A stretch of DNA of 64,000 bases from Eleftheria terrae (GCF_030419005.1 NZ_CP106951.1:1736001-1800000), one strand, 5' to 3'; counted from the first letter of the stretch, positions 55,065-63,971 are shown. The notes: generated by a model not told the origin, from the letters alone. A program made the numbers and translations.

Positions 55065-55692
55065 GCAGTCCGTCGGTATTGAGGGCGGCGGCAGTGTCCC
55101 AGGGCAGCGGCGACGCCTGCACGATCCAGCGCGCCGCCTCCCGCAAGTCGGCCGCCCGGTGATGCGGCACGCGCAGCTCCGAGGTGCGCCACACCGTCTC
55201 GTTGCCGACGTCAAGCATCACGGTGCGGCAACCGGCGCGCCGGCCAGCCTCGATGTCGTCGAGGATGTCGCCGATCATCCAGGAGCGCTCCAGGTCCAGC
55301 CCGCGCTCCTCGGCCGCCTGCAGCAGCAGCCCCGGCGAGGGCTTGCGGCAGCTGCAGGGCGCCCGCGATGGATCGAGCCCCGGCGCATGGGTGCAAGCGT
55401 AGAACCCGTCCAGCACCAGGCCGTGCTGCGCCAGGCGCTCGGTGAGCGCCTCCTGCAGCCGCGTCAGTGCCGCCAGATCGAACAGCCCGAGGCCCACGCC
55501 TGGCTGGTTGGTGATCATGATCAGGCGGAACCCGTCGTCGGCCAGCATCTGCAGCCCTTCGATCGCATGCGGCGTGAAGCGCAGCAGCGAGGGGTCGACG
55601 TTGTAGGGCACGTTCTCAACGACGGTGCCGTCCTTGTCGAGGAACACCGCTTTCGAGAGGCCGCCGGCGGCCGGCGCTTGCATCATGGCCAT
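55042..55692 (-). CDS. gmhB: GmhB-like heptose-1,7-bisphosphate 7-phosphatase (HAD-IIIA)
   Basis: A 216-residue HAD phosphatase. The nucleophile motif is FLDKDGTVVEN (Asp19, Asp21), followed by ITNQPGVG, the zinc-binding CTHAPGLDPSRAPCSCRKPSPG and the Mg site IGDILDDIEAGRRAG. The family removes the 7-phosphate of D-glycero-manno-heptose bisphosphate on the way to ADP- or GDP-heptose. The presence of two GT9 heptosyltransferases beside it supports this, but GmhA, HldE and HldD are not here and must be elsewhere. Overlaps the upstream SDR by 10 bp and the downstream GT9 by 23 bp. Confidence 0.78.
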   Translation of the reverse strand: MAMMQAPAAGGLSKAVFLDKDGTVVENVPYNVDPSLLRFTPHAIEGLQMLADDGFRLIMITNQPGVGLGLFDLAALTRLQEALTERLAQHGLVLDGFYACTHAPGLDPSRAPCSCRKPSPGLLLQAAEERGLDLERSWMIGDILDDIEAGRRAGCRTVMLDVGNETVWRTSELRVPHHRAADLREAARWIVQASPLPWDTAAALNTDGLHGNQPRV

Positions 55693-56441
55693 GAGGTCTC
55701 CATCAGGGGCAGCACCATCAACTCGGGAATCACCGACTCCCGCGGCATCTGCAGCAACATGCGCACCGCCACGGCCACGTTGGCCGGGTCCTGCAGCTTG
55801 CTCTGGTCGATGCCTTCAAAGCGGTCCAGCAGGAAGGGCGTGCGCATGCCCCCCGCCACCAAGGTCGACACCCTCACGCCCTGCGGCCGCAGCTCCGCGT
55901 GCAGCGCGTGCGACAGGCCCACCAGGCCCCACTTGCTGGCGTGGTAGGCACTTGCATTCGGCCAGGCCCGCTTGGCGGCGGTGGAGGCGACGTTGACGAT
56001 CTGCCCGCCCCGGCCGCCGTCGCCCTGCCGCAGCGCATCCACTGCGGCCTTGCTCATCACGAAGGGGCCGCGCAGGTTGGTGGCAATCACCCGGTCCCAC
56101 TCGTCGTAGCTCAGCTCGTCGATGGACTTGGTGACGTCGGTGCCGGCGTTGTTGATGAGGATGTCGAGCGAGCCGAAATGCCCGACCGTGCGCACCACCG
56201 CCTCGCCGGCCGCCTTGGCATCCGCCACGTCGAGCGCGAGCGGCAGCGCATGCTGGCCGCTCGCGTCGATCTCGCCGGCGATCCGGTCGGCCTTGGCGCG
56301 ATCCAGGTCGGCCACCACCACCCGCGCGCCGGCGGCCGCCAGCGCACGCGCGATCTCGGCACCCAGGCCACTGCCGGCTCCGGTGACGAGGGCGGTCTGG
56401 TTCTCCAGCGAGGTCATCTGGGGAGCTGAAGCGGAAGTCAT
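55683..56441 (-). CDS. short-chain dehydrogenase/reductase of glycan operon
   Basis: A 252-residue classical SDR. TALVTGAGSGLGAEIARAL is the TGxxxGxG nucleotide site, NNAG is at ILINNAGTD, and the catalytic triad is Ser in VASTAAK, with YHASK (YxxxK). The substrate could be a sugar hydroxyl or a nucleotide-linked intermediate; such a gene in the operon probably tailors a heptose or hexose. ATG 56441 is used; a TTG at 56450 is also possible. It is 34 bp after the first glycosyltransferase of the operon. Confidence 0.88.
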   Translation of the reverse strand: MTSASAPQMTSLENQTALVTGAGSGLGAEIARALAAAGARVVVADLDRAKADRIAGEIDASGQHALPLALDVADAKAAGEAVVRTVGHFGSLDILINNAGTDVTKSIDELSYDEWDRVIATNLRGPFVMSKAAVDALRQGDGGRGGQIVNVASTAAKRAWPNASAYHASKWGLVGLSHALHAELRPQGVRVSTLVAGGMRTPFLLDRFEGIDQSKLQDPANVAVAVRMLLQMPRESVIPELMVLPLMETSWP

Positions 56442-56475
56442 CTGAGGCAATCTCCTGCAGCGTTGAAAAGAAATC

Positions 56476-57798
56476 TCAGGTTGCGGCGGTCTGCACCGCC
56501 GTCAGCCGCGCGGCGCCGCGCCGCATCGGCACCACCACCGAACGCCGGGCCGCACTGCGGTGCAGCGTGCTGAAGGTGGCGGCCAACTGGGCGGCCACGC
56601 GGTCCCAGGTGAACATGGCCCGTGCGCGGCGGATGCCGGCGCGTCCCAGGGCCCGGGCCAGCGCAGGGTTGGCCTGCAGGTGGGCCAGCCGCTCGGCCAG
56701 GGCCGTCGGGTCGTGGGGCGGCACCAGGTAGCCCGTCACGCCGTCCATCACGGTGTACTGGATGCCACCGACCGCGCTGCCCACCACGGGTGTGCCGCAG
56801 GCCATTGCCTCCAGCGGTGTGATGCCGAAGGGCTCGTACCAGGGCGTGGTGACAAAGACGTCCGCCGCGCAGTAGTAGCTGCGCAGATCCTGGCGCTGGC
56901 GCCGGCCGGTGAACGTGACCCGGTCCTGCACGCCCAGCTCCTCGGCAATGCGCCGCAGGCGGCCGATTTCGGGCGTGACGGCCTCGTCCGGCCGGTCTGA
57001 TTCGCCACCCACCACCAGCAGGCGCACCGGCAGGTCGGCATCCAGGTGGGCCAGCGACCGAACCACGTTGTCCACGCCCTTGCGCGGCACCATGCGGCCG
57101 AGCTGAAGCACCACGAATTCCTGCTCATCCAGCCCCAGCTGGCGACGCGCCGCGCTGCGATCCATCGGCGCGAACTCCGCAGCATCGAAGCCGCAGGGCA
57201 CCATCACCATCTTCTGCTCGTCCGCCCCGTACAGCCGCACCAGGTCGTCCTGGTCCTGCGGGCATTCGGCGATGATGCAGTCGGCTTCCTCGACCAGCGT
57301 CTTCTCGATCTCGATGCGCTCTTCCGGGAAGGCGTCGGCGCCCCCCTGGTGTTCGCGCCGCACCAGGCCAAGGGCATGGAAGGTGATGGCGAAAGGCAGG
57401 CCGAGCGCCTGCTTCAGCTGCAACGCCACCCAGCCGGACATGAAGAAGTTGGCATGCACCACGTCGTAGCCACCCGCATTGCGGCAGAGCACCTCGCAGG
57501 CACGTGCGAACTCCGGCATGTGCTGCAGCAGTTGCTCCTTGGGGACGAAGCGGGCCGGCCCGGCATCGATGTGAATCACGCGCAGGCCGGGGCGCAGGTG
57601 CACCACCGTCGGCAACGCAGGATCGTCACGACGTGTGAACACATCCACTTGATGGCCGGCTCGCGCCAGGCACTGCGCCACGTGCATCACATAGATGTTC
57701 TGGCCGCCGGCATCGATACCACCAAGGGTCGCCAGAGGAGAAGCGTGCTCGCTGATGAGGGCGATCTTCAGCGCGGATCTTTTGGAGGGTGATCTCAT
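56476..57798 (-). CDS. GT4-family glycosyltransferase, first gene of glycan operon
   Basis: A 440-residue GT-B enzyme resembling sucrose-phosphate-synthase/MshA-type GT4 transferases. The signature N-terminus SEHASPLATLGGIDAGGQNIYVMHVAQCLA is characteristic, with DVFTRRDDP, VVHANFFMSGWVAL, VLQLGRMVPRKGVDNVVRSL and the donor motif YEPFGITPLEAMACGTPVVG. It starts the minus-strand operon, 34 bp before the SDR gene. The last 30 residues are basic and Ala-rich, beyond the family. Donor (UDP- or GDP-hexose) and acceptor are unknown. Confidence 0.87.
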   Translation of the reverse strand: MRSPSKRSALKIALISEHASPLATLGGIDAGGQNIYVMHVAQCLARAGHQVDVFTRRDDPALPTVVHLRPGLRVIHIDAGPARFVPKEQLLQHMPEFARACEVLCRNAGGYDVVHANFFMSGWVALQLKQALGLPFAITFHALGLVRREHQGGADAFPEERIEIEKTLVEEADCIIAECPQDQDDLVRLYGADEQKMVMVPCGFDAAEFAPMDRSAARRQLGLDEQEFVVLQLGRMVPRKGVDNVVRSLAHLDADLPVRLLVVGGESDRPDEAVTPEIGRLRRIAEELGVQDRVTFTGRRQRQDLRSYYCAADVFVTTPWYEPFGITPLEAMACGTPVVGSAVGGIQYTVMDGVTGYLVPPHDPTALAERLAHLQANPALARALGRAGIRRARAMFTWDRVAAQLAATFSTLHRSAARRSVVVPMRRGAARLTAVQTAAT

Positions 57799-57931
57799 GG
57801 TGATCCATCGGTGAGAAGTGATTCACCCCTATGGCAATCGGCGTGCCACGGGGTCCGAAGTCACGGCAAGCGGCGGCCACCGGCGCCTCATGTACAGGCA
57901 GCGGGCCGGCCGGTAAATCTTCCCGAGAAAC

Positions 57932-57953
57932 AAAAGCGCCCCCGAAGGGGCGC
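57932..57953 (-). terminator. intrinsic terminator after the PRC-barrel operon
   Basis: On the minus strand GCGCCCC and GGGGCGC (57936-57953) form a perfect 7-bp stem with a TTCG tetraloop, followed by TTTTG. It lies 58 bp after the stop of the one-TM protein (58011) and 134 bp before the glycan operon start, so it separates the two transcripts. Confidence 0.88.
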
Positions 57954-58010
57954 AGGCGGCGACCGAGGAAGGCCCGGATCATGGGAGTCGCCGCGGCAAG
58001 AGGCTGCCCG

Positions 58011-58361
58011 CTACTGACGCGTGCTGGTGCCGGGTGCCGACTTCAACGCATCGGCACTGCGGCTGGCCGGATAGGGGTCGATGTTGCGGCTCAGGCTGGT
58101 GCTGTCATCCGCCCCCAGTCCCCGGCTGGACGCTTCCTGCGACTGGCCGCGCTGCAGGTAGTCTGGCTCGGCGGCGGCCGCCTGGCGGCGTTTCTCGCGC
58201 ACACGCCAGGCAGCAACGCTGGCACCGGCGATCAGCCCGAGCGCCAGCGCGATCCAGATGCCCCGGCTGGGGCTCATCGACTCGGTGCGACTGACCAGCG
58301 AGTCACGGGCGCGCTCGATGAAGCGCTTGCCGGTCTCGAGGTTGAATGCGGCGCTATCCAT
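58011..58361 (-). CDS. single-pass membrane protein of unknown function
   Basis: A 116-residue protein with one predicted membrane helix (IWIALALGLIAGASVAAW, about residues 35-52) flanked by basic residues. An Asn-terminal half FNLETGKRFIERARDSLVSR lies before it, and a Ser/Asp-rich tail after. No named family. It is 3 bp behind the PRC-barrel gene, so the two are coexpressed and may act together at the membrane. Terminator follows. Confidence 0.72.
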   Translation of the reverse strand: MDSAAFNLETGKRFIERARDSLVSRTESMSPSRGIWIALALGLIAGASVAAWRVREKRRQAAAAEPDYLQRGQSQEASSRGLGADDSTSLSRNIDPYPASRSADALKSAPGTSTRQ

Positions 58362-58364
58362 GGT

Positions 58365-58769
58365 TTACTCCCAGAACGGGCGGGACTTGTAGAGGGTGTG
58401 CAGGTTCTGGTGCCAGTCCAGGTTGGGACTTTCTGGCCAATGGTCCTTGTCGAAGCCCTCGGCGTTGGCAAACAGGCTCTTGTCGGCATCCAGCACGAAG
58501 CACTTGCGGTCCGTGTCGAGCGTCAGGGCGCTCCACGGAATGGCGAACAACTTGTCGCCCAACCCGAGGAAGCCACCGGACGACATCACGGCATAGGCAA
58601 TGCGGCCGCGCGGCACGTCCAGCATGATTTCGCTGATCGTCCCCAGGGTCTCGTCCTGCCGGTTGACCACCTTGTCGCCGGTCAAGGTGTCGGCGGTCAT
58701 CAGGCGCGGTCCGGGGCCGCTCTCGTTGATGTCGATGCGGGCGCCCTGGCCCGTGATATTGCTTTCCAT
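58365..58769 (-). CDS. PRC-barrel domain protein
   Basis: A 134-residue protein. The PRC-barrel fold is shown by LMTADTLTGDKVVNRQDETLGTISEIMLDVPRGRIAYAVMSSGGFLGLGDKLFAIPWSALTL; the family includes RimM and photosynthetic reaction-centre H-subunit tails. Stress-linked versions of this size are common in Burkholderiales beside DUF378/DUF4142/CsbD genes; function unknown. The AAAGGAGCGATCG box before ATG is almost the same as that at 36551. It leads a two-gene operon with the one-TM protein and diverges from the hybrid kinase. Confidence 0.87.
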   Translation of the reverse strand: MESNITGQGARIDINESGPGPRLMTADTLTGDKVVNRQDETLGTISEIMLDVPRGRIAYAVMSSGGFLGLGDKLFAIPWSALTLDTDRKCFVLDADKSLFANAEGFDKDHWPESPNLDWHQNLHTLYKSRPFWE

Positions 58770-59052
58770 CGATCGCTCCTTTCACTTGGTTTCAGTGGAG
58801 GAGAACTCGCGGATTCCTGCGCGCTCCGGCGAGGCCGGTGCGCGCAACGTGGCACGAAGCTCTCTGTGCTGACACGGCAAGCCCTATGCCCGTCGAGCAG
58901 CGCTCCCCAGCGCTGCAGGACCAGCCGGAGGGGCGACGCTGGTTACATTCGGTTCGGTGCGCGAGACCCGAAGGTGCGCACCATCTCGCTTTGGCGCCCG
59001 CGGGCGCAGCGACCTCCCTCGACCCTTGCGACTCGACCTCTCCTCCCCCCCC

Positions 59053-62000
59053 ATGTCCCAAGCCCAGCCGTCGCGCCGTGGACTGCCGTCGCCCGGCACC
59101 GGCCGCTGGCGCCGGCTGTTCAAGTGGCCTGCCTCGTCGCTGCGGGTGTATTTCGTGATGGTGATCCTGGTCGCCACCGTGCCGCTGGCGGTCTTTGTCT
59201 CATATCTGATCTACCAGGAGACGCTGGCCGGTCGCACCCAGCTTGAAGAAGGCCTGAAACGCACTGCGGACACGTTCGCCTTGGCTGTCGAGCGCGAAAT
59301 CGTCTCGTCAGTGGACGCTTTGTCGATACTGGCTTATTCAGAGTCACTGCAACGCAACGACGTGGCCCGGTTCTACCGGACGCTGACGCAGCAACCGACG
59401 CTGCGTGCCACCTGGAGCAACGCCTACCTGGTGGCCCCCAACGGGGACCTGTTGTTCTCCACCGACCGGCCCCTCGGGCCGGTGCTGGCCAACATTGAAG
59501 GCACGCCCGAGTTCGAACGCCTGAAGCGCACCCGCCAGCCGGTGGTGACCGACTTGATGCTCGAGCAGGACGGCCGGCAACTGGTGACCGCGGTGCAGGT
59601 GCCCGTCATCATCGACGGCAGCCTGCGCTATGTGCTCGGTGCCCGCATCCCCGCCTCGAACTGGCAGGCGCTGATGCACAACGCCAGCGTGCCGAAGGGC
59701 GGCTTTCTGTCCCTCTTCGATGCCAACTCCCGCATCATTGCCCACAGCCTGCACCCCGACCAGTGGGTGGGCGCCGACCTCAACGAGGACAACCCGCCCA
59801 TCACGGGCGATCCGGGCGGCCTGCAGAAGTCGCCCTTCATCGGGGTCAGCACCACTTACTCAGCCTGGCAGCGAGTGGCGATCGCCGGCTGGGGCGTGGG
59901 AGTGGGCATCGCAGCGGCACCGCTGAACCGGGCGCACCTCTCGGCGGTCGCGTCTGCGGTCGGCGCAGGCGCCCTGTCGCTGTCGCTCGGGCTGATCCTG
60001 GCGCTCATCGTCGCGCGCCAGGTGACCGACCCGCTGCTGCAACTCGCCAACGAGGGGCCCGCCTCGGCGCCGGGCAAGATCGTGGTCCGCGAGATCGAAG
60101 TGCTGCGCGACGCCCTGGTCCAGGCGGCCGAGCAACGCGAGGTGGCACGCCAGCGCCTGCAGGCCAAGGCCGACGAGTTCGAAGCCCTGTTCAACAGCAG
60201 CCCCATTGGTTTGGCCATCACCCAGGAAGCTGGCTGCCGCGGCGTGCTGATGAATCCGGCGCTGGCCACGATGTTCAACACGGTGCCGGGCCGCAGCGAA
60301 TTGCCCGGGCCCGGCGAGCCGCTGCCGGTCGGCGCCGCCCGGGTGTTCCGCCACGACCGGGAGTTGCCGTCCGACGAGTTGCCGATCCAGCGCGCCTGCA
60401 CGCTGGGCGTGGAGCTGAGCGATGTGGAACTCGACGTGGTGCACCCTGATGGCCGCGTCGTCAACGTGCTGGCCTATGCGGTGCCGCTGCTCGGTCCCGA
60501 GGGGCAATCACGCGGCGCCATCGGCGCCTTCGTCGACATCACCGAGCGCAAGCACGCCGAAGAACGGCTCATCAGCGCCGAGCGCCGCCTGCGCGAGAGC
60601 CAGAACCTGGTGGACCTGGCGCAGGAAGCCGGCCACGTCGGCTTCTTCGACTACCACTTCGCCGAAGACGTGGTGATCTGGACCTCCGGCCTCGCCAAGC
60701 TGTTCGGCCTGCCCTCACACCATCCGGGCGGCGGCTGGAAAGGCTGGACCGCCCACCTGCTGCCGGAGGACGTGCCGGCGGTGCGCCGTGCGGTGGATGA
60801 AGCGGTGGCGCGCCGCGACGAGCAGACCACCTTCGAGTTCCGGGTGCTGCGGCCGGACGGCTCGCTGCGCTGGCTGGCCAGCCGGGTCCTGCTCTCGTAT
60901 GACGGGCAGGACCATGCCGACCGCATGATCGGCGTCAGCGTGGACGTCACCGACGAAAAGACGGTGGAACAGGAGCGGGCCGCTTTTGTCGCCCGCGAAC
61001 AGGCGGCGCGTCGTGATGCCGAGAACGCGAATCGCGCCAAGGACGAGTTCCTTGCCATGCTGGGCCATGAGCTGCGCAACCCGCTGGGCGCGATCGCCGC
61101 GGCGGTGGAGGTGCTCAATCGGGTCGGCGCCCAGAATGACACCGCGCAGAGCGCCCGGCGCATCATCGGCCGCCAGACTCGTCACCTCGCCGGGCTGATG
61201 AACGACTTGCTGGACATGGCGCGCGCAACCGCCGGCAAGATCACGCTGGCCCGCCAGTGCCTCAACTTCGCGCAGCTGGTGCAGCGCCCGCTCGGCGCCC
61301 TGGAGGTCTCGGGCACCTTCGGCCAACACAGATTGACGGTGGACCTGCAGGACGTCTGGATCGAAGCGGACGCCATGCGCATCGAGCAGGTGGTGACGAA
61401 CCTGCTGACCAATGCCGCCAAGTACACGCCGGCGGAAGGCCACATCGAGGTGCGTGTTTTCCCGGAGGGCGACCAGGCCGTGCTGCAGATCAGCGACAGC
61501 GGCATTGGCATCCCCGACGCCCTGCTGCCCCGGGTGTTCGACCTGTTCGTGCAGGGCGAGCGTTCGCTCGACCGCCGACAGGGCGGCCTCGGCATCGGGC
61601 TGACGCTGGTGCGACGCATCGTGGAGCTGCACGGTGGCAGCGTCACGGCCGACAGCGCCGGCCCTAACCTGGGTAGCCGCTTCACCGTCCGCTTGCAGCG
61701 CGCCATTGCGCCGCCCGCGGTGGCGGCCCTGTCGGCAGAGACCACCGCCGGCGCGCGGCAAGTGGTGGTGGTGGAGGACAACGAGGACGCCCGCAATGCC
61801 ATCGAGAACCTGCTCACCCTGGCCGGCCACCGCGTCACGGTGGCGCAGGACGGGCTGAGCGGCCTGCAGACGGTGATGGACTGCGAGCCTGACCTGGCGC
61901 TGGTCGACATCGGCCTGCCCGGTCTGAACGGCTACGAGGTCGCTCAGCGACTGCGCGCCGCCGGCCGCAGCACGCGGCTGGTGGCGCTGTCGGGCTACGG

Positions 62001-62103
62001 CCAGCCGCAGGACATCGAGCGTGCACTGGCGGCCGGCTTCGACGCGCACCTCGTCAAGCCGATCGACCTGCGCGAGCTGCAGCGCTTCCTGGCCGCCAGC
62101 TGA
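59053..62103 (+). CDS. hybrid sensor histidine kinase with dCACHE and PAS domains
   Basis: A 1016-residue membrane histidine kinase. TM1 (about 31-53) and TM2 (about 296-318) enclose a periplasmic dCACHE-like sensor domain. Two PAS domains follow (about 370-495 and 515-635). The HisKA box has FLAMLGHELRNPLG with His672 as phosphoacceptor; ATPase boxes are VVTNLLTNAAKYTP, DSGIGIP and GGLGIGLTL. A C-terminal receiver starts VVVVEDNEDARNAIE with phospho-acceptor Asp952 (LVDIGLPG) and Lys in LVKPID. No response regulator lies beside it, so the receiver may pass phosphate to a protein encoded elsewhere. ATG 59053 gives a TM1 near the N-terminus. Confidence 0.94.
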   Translation: MSQAQPSRRGLPSPGTGRWRRLFKWPASSLRVYFVMVILVATVPLAVFVSYLIYQETLAGRTQLEEGLKRTADTFALAVEREIVSSVDALSILAYSESLQRNDVARFYRTLTQQPTLRATWSNAYLVAPNGDLLFSTDRPLGPVLANIEGTPEFERLKRTRQPVVTDLMLEQDGRQLVTAVQVPVIIDGSLRYVLGARIPASNWQALMHNASVPKGGFLSLFDANSRIIAHSLHPDQWVGADLNEDNPPITGDPGGLQKSPFIGVSTTYSAWQRVAIAGWGVGVGIAAAPLNRAHLSAVASAVGAGALSLSLGLILALIVARQVTDPLLQLANEGPASAPGKIVVREIEVLRDALVQAAEQREVARQRLQAKADEFEALFNSSPIGLAITQEAGCRGVLMNPALATMFNTVPGRSELPGPGEPLPVGAARVFRHDRELPSDELPIQRACTLGVELSDVELDVVHPDGRVVNVLAYAVPLLGPEGQSRGAIGAFVDITERKHAEERLISAERRLRESQNLVDLAQEAGHVGFFDYHFAEDVVIWTSGLAKLFGLPSHHPGGGWKGWTAHLLPEDVPAVRRAVDEAVARRDEQTTFEFRVLRPDGSLRWLASRVLLSYDGQDHADRMIGVSVDVTDEKTVEQERAAFVAREQAARRDAENANRAKDEFLAMLGHELRNPLGAIAAAVEVLNRVGAQNDTAQSARRIIGRQTRHLAGLMNDLLDMARATAGKITLARQCLNFAQLVQRPLGALEVSGTFGQHRLTVDLQDVWIEADAMRIEQVVTNLLTNAAKYTPAEGHIEVRVFPEGDQAVLQISDSGIGIPDALLPRVFDLFVQGERSLDRRQGGLGIGLTLVRRIVELHGGSVTADSAGPNLGSRFTVRLQRAIAPPAVAALSAETTAGARQVVVVEDNEDARNAIENLLTLAGHRVTVAQDGLSGLQTVMDCEPDLALVDIGLPGLNGYEVAQRLRAAGRSTRLVALSGYGQPQDIERALAAGFDAHLVKPIDLRELQRFLAAS

Positions 62104-62124
62104 GCCGCGCGACCGCGCCCCATC

Positions 62125-62586
62125 TCAGTGGGCGTCGCGCCGGGCGGCGCGGGTGGCGGCGTCGATGTCGGCATCAACGCTGTCCTCATCGTCCTCGATG
62201 GCGAAGTCATCCTCGTCGATGCCGGCCAGATCGGCTTCGGCCGTCATGCCCAGCGCATCTTCGTCATCCTCGATGCGGTCCGGTGCGATGTCCGCGCCCT
62301 CGCGCCAGCCGGCGTCGCGATCGGCGAGCGCCCGCTCGCCGCTGCCGGTGGAATCGCTGTCGGCATCCAGCTCGGCGTCGCCCAGGTCCGCGCCGGCGCC
62401 GCCGCGGCGGTCGAGGTCCGAGGTGGGTCCGGCATCCAGGCCCAGGGCCTGGGTGTCGACCAGGCCGGGGCCGCCCTGGATGTCGCTGCCAGTGTCCGAC
62501 GTGTCGCTCGGGCCGAGCATGCCGGTGCGACTGCCTTCATTGCGCTGCGGGGCGCGTTGCCCGCCGAGCAGGCTGCTTTGTGCCAT
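62125..62586 (-). CDS. acidic low-complexity protein of unknown function
   Basis: A 153-residue soluble protein, strongly acidic and rich in Asp, Ala, Gly and Glu, especially in its last third (DEDDFAIEDDEDSVDADIDAA). No signal peptide, membrane segment or named domain. Predicted to be mostly disordered, with a possible chaperone-like or nucleic-acid-mimic role, but that is guesswork. CAGGAG 7 bp before the ATG supports it as a real gene. It is convergent with the kinase gene and 147 bp after the DUF421 gene on the same strand. Confidence 0.6.
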   Translation of the reverse strand: MAQSSLLGGQRAPQRNEGSRTGMLGPSDTSDTGSDIQGGPGLVDTQALGLDAGPTSDLDRRGGAGADLGDAELDADSDSTGSGERALADRDAGWREGADIAPDRIEDDEDALGMTAEADLAGIDEDDFAIEDDEDSVDADIDAATRAARRDAH

Positions 62587-62733
62587 GGTGTGCTCCTGAA
62601 GTGGATGATCTTGATCAGCAAGCCCGGTGCCGCTGCGTTCCGCAGGGCGACGAACATCGCTTGCAACCCCCCTCCGGGTGGCGCCACCCCGCGCCGGCCC
62701 TGGCCGCCGGACAGGGCGTCTCGCCCCAGCCGT

Positions 62734-63222
62734 TCAGGCGCGCCGTTGATCCTTGACCAGGATGACGCTGACGGCGCCGTCGGGCTCCATGTAGGCGGCT
62801 TTCACTTCCGACAGTTCCTCCACCCCGTGCTCGCGCAGCTTGCTCTGCAGCTCCTGCATCGACAGGTACTCGCGGCGCAGGTTGCGGTGCAGCACCCGAC
62901 CGCGCCAGACCAGCGGCAGCGGCGGCGGCTCGGCGAAGCGCCGCACCAGCGTGAAGCGGTAGCTCGCCCAGTCCAGCAGGTAGTTCCAGCCGACGATCGT
63001 GGCGACCAGCAGCGCGCCTTCGCTGACGGTGTCGTAGCCGCCGGCCATCGCGTTCTGCGCGGCGTCGGCAATGACGACCAGCAACAGCACGTCGGCAATG
63101 GCGACCGAGCCGACATCGCGCCGGACCACGAAGCGGAAGATGAGAAACAGGAACCAGTACATCAGCGTGCCGCGGAGGATCAGCTCCCCGATCGGCACGT
63201 GGACCTCGAACAAGTGGGGCAT
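62734..63222 (-). CDS. DUF421 (YetF-type) membrane protein
   Basis: A 162-residue membrane protein with three N-terminal predicted helices, including LRGTLMYWFLFLIFRFVVRR and SVAIADVLLLVVIADAAQNAM, followed by a soluble YetF-like domain: LVWRGRVLHRNLRREYLSMQELQSKLREHGVEELSEVKAAYMEPDGAVSV. The RVLHRNLRRE-type motif and DGxxSV ending are typical of DUF421. Length matches short members. Function unknown; some are linked to stress. ATG 63222 is used; the lipocalin stops 35 bp upstream on the same strand, so they probably form an operon. Confidence 0.86.
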   Translation of the reverse strand: MPHLFEVHVPIGELILRGTLMYWFLFLIFRFVVRRDVGSVAIADVLLLVVIADAAQNAMAGGYDTVSEGALLVATIVGWNYLLDWASYRFTLVRRFAEPPPLPLVWRGRVLHRNLRREYLSMQELQSKLREHGVEELSEVKAAYMEPDGAVSVILVKDQRRA

Positions 63223-63257
63223 CGGCAAAAATGGCGCGGCCCGCGCCGCGGCGCGAC

Positions 63258-63971
63258 TCAGTGGTAGGTGGCGCGGGGCGGCGCCGCCTCCTCCCGTGCC
63301 CCGGGCACCGGATGCGCGGCTGCCGCACCCGCTGCACCGGCGGCTCGCGCCGCGCTGGCGACCGCGCCTGCGCCAGCCGACGTGTGGGCCGTGCGCACCA
63401 GGCGCTTGACGTCGAAACCGGCCTGCTGCGCGAGCAGGACGAATTCGGCGAAGGTGTCCTCGTCCAGCGTGGGGCTGCGCGACAGCAGCCACAGGCCGTC
63501 ACGGTCGGGGGTGCCAACCAGCGCGGCGGAGTAGTCGGCCTCGACGTGCAGCACCCAGTGGTCGGACCATGAGCCGGGCCACCAGCGCAGCCACGCCGGC
63601 GCAAAGCTCAGCTCCAGCCGCGATGGTTGTTCCGGGTCGGCCGCCCGCACCACCCCGTCCTGGCGCTGCAGGCTGCCGTCGCCGCGCAGGCACTGCTGGA
63701 TCACGTTGCAGCTGCCGTCGGGCTGCCACTCGAAGGCCACCAGCACATCGCTGGCGCCCAAGTCCTCCGGCCGCGCGGGCGGCAGGCAAGCGATCTCGTA
63801 CCAAACGCCGGCATACCGCTCCAGATCCAGCTGGGCCGCAGTGCCCAGCGCCACCGGCTCGGGCTGCGCGAAAGGCAGTCCGAGGCCGGCGAGGAAGGCC
63901 GATCCCTTGCGACCCACCAGGGGTGTCACCGCCGAAGCCACCAAGGGCAGCAAGGCGGGTTTCAGCAGCAT
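63258..63971 (-). CDS. bacterial lipocalin (Blc-like), window-edge gene
   Basis: A 237-residue lipocalin. The structurally conserved region 1, LDLERYAGVWYEIACLP (about residues 48-64), and YSAALVGTPDRDGLWLLSRSPTLDE with FDVKRLVRT mark the Blc/VP family of small outer-membrane lipid binders. The usual lipoprotein Cys is absent: the visible start has a hydrophobic stretch, ALLPLVASAVTPLV, but no lipobox. The frame stays open to the window edge, so the true start may be further upstream. The last 40 residues (Ala-rich) are unconserved. DUF421 follows. Confidence 0.82.
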   Translation of the reverse strand: MLLKPALLPLVASAVTPLVGRKGSAFLAGLGLPFAQPEPVALGTAAQLDLERYAGVWYEIACLPPARPEDLGASDVLVAFEWQPDGSCNVIQQCLRGDGSLQRQDGVVRAADPEQPSRLELSFAPAWLRWWPGSWSDHWVLHVEADYSAALVGTPDRDGLWLLSRSPTLDEDTFAEFVLLAQQAGFDVKRLVRTAHTSAGAGAVASAARAAGAAGAAAAHPVPGAREEAAPPRATYH

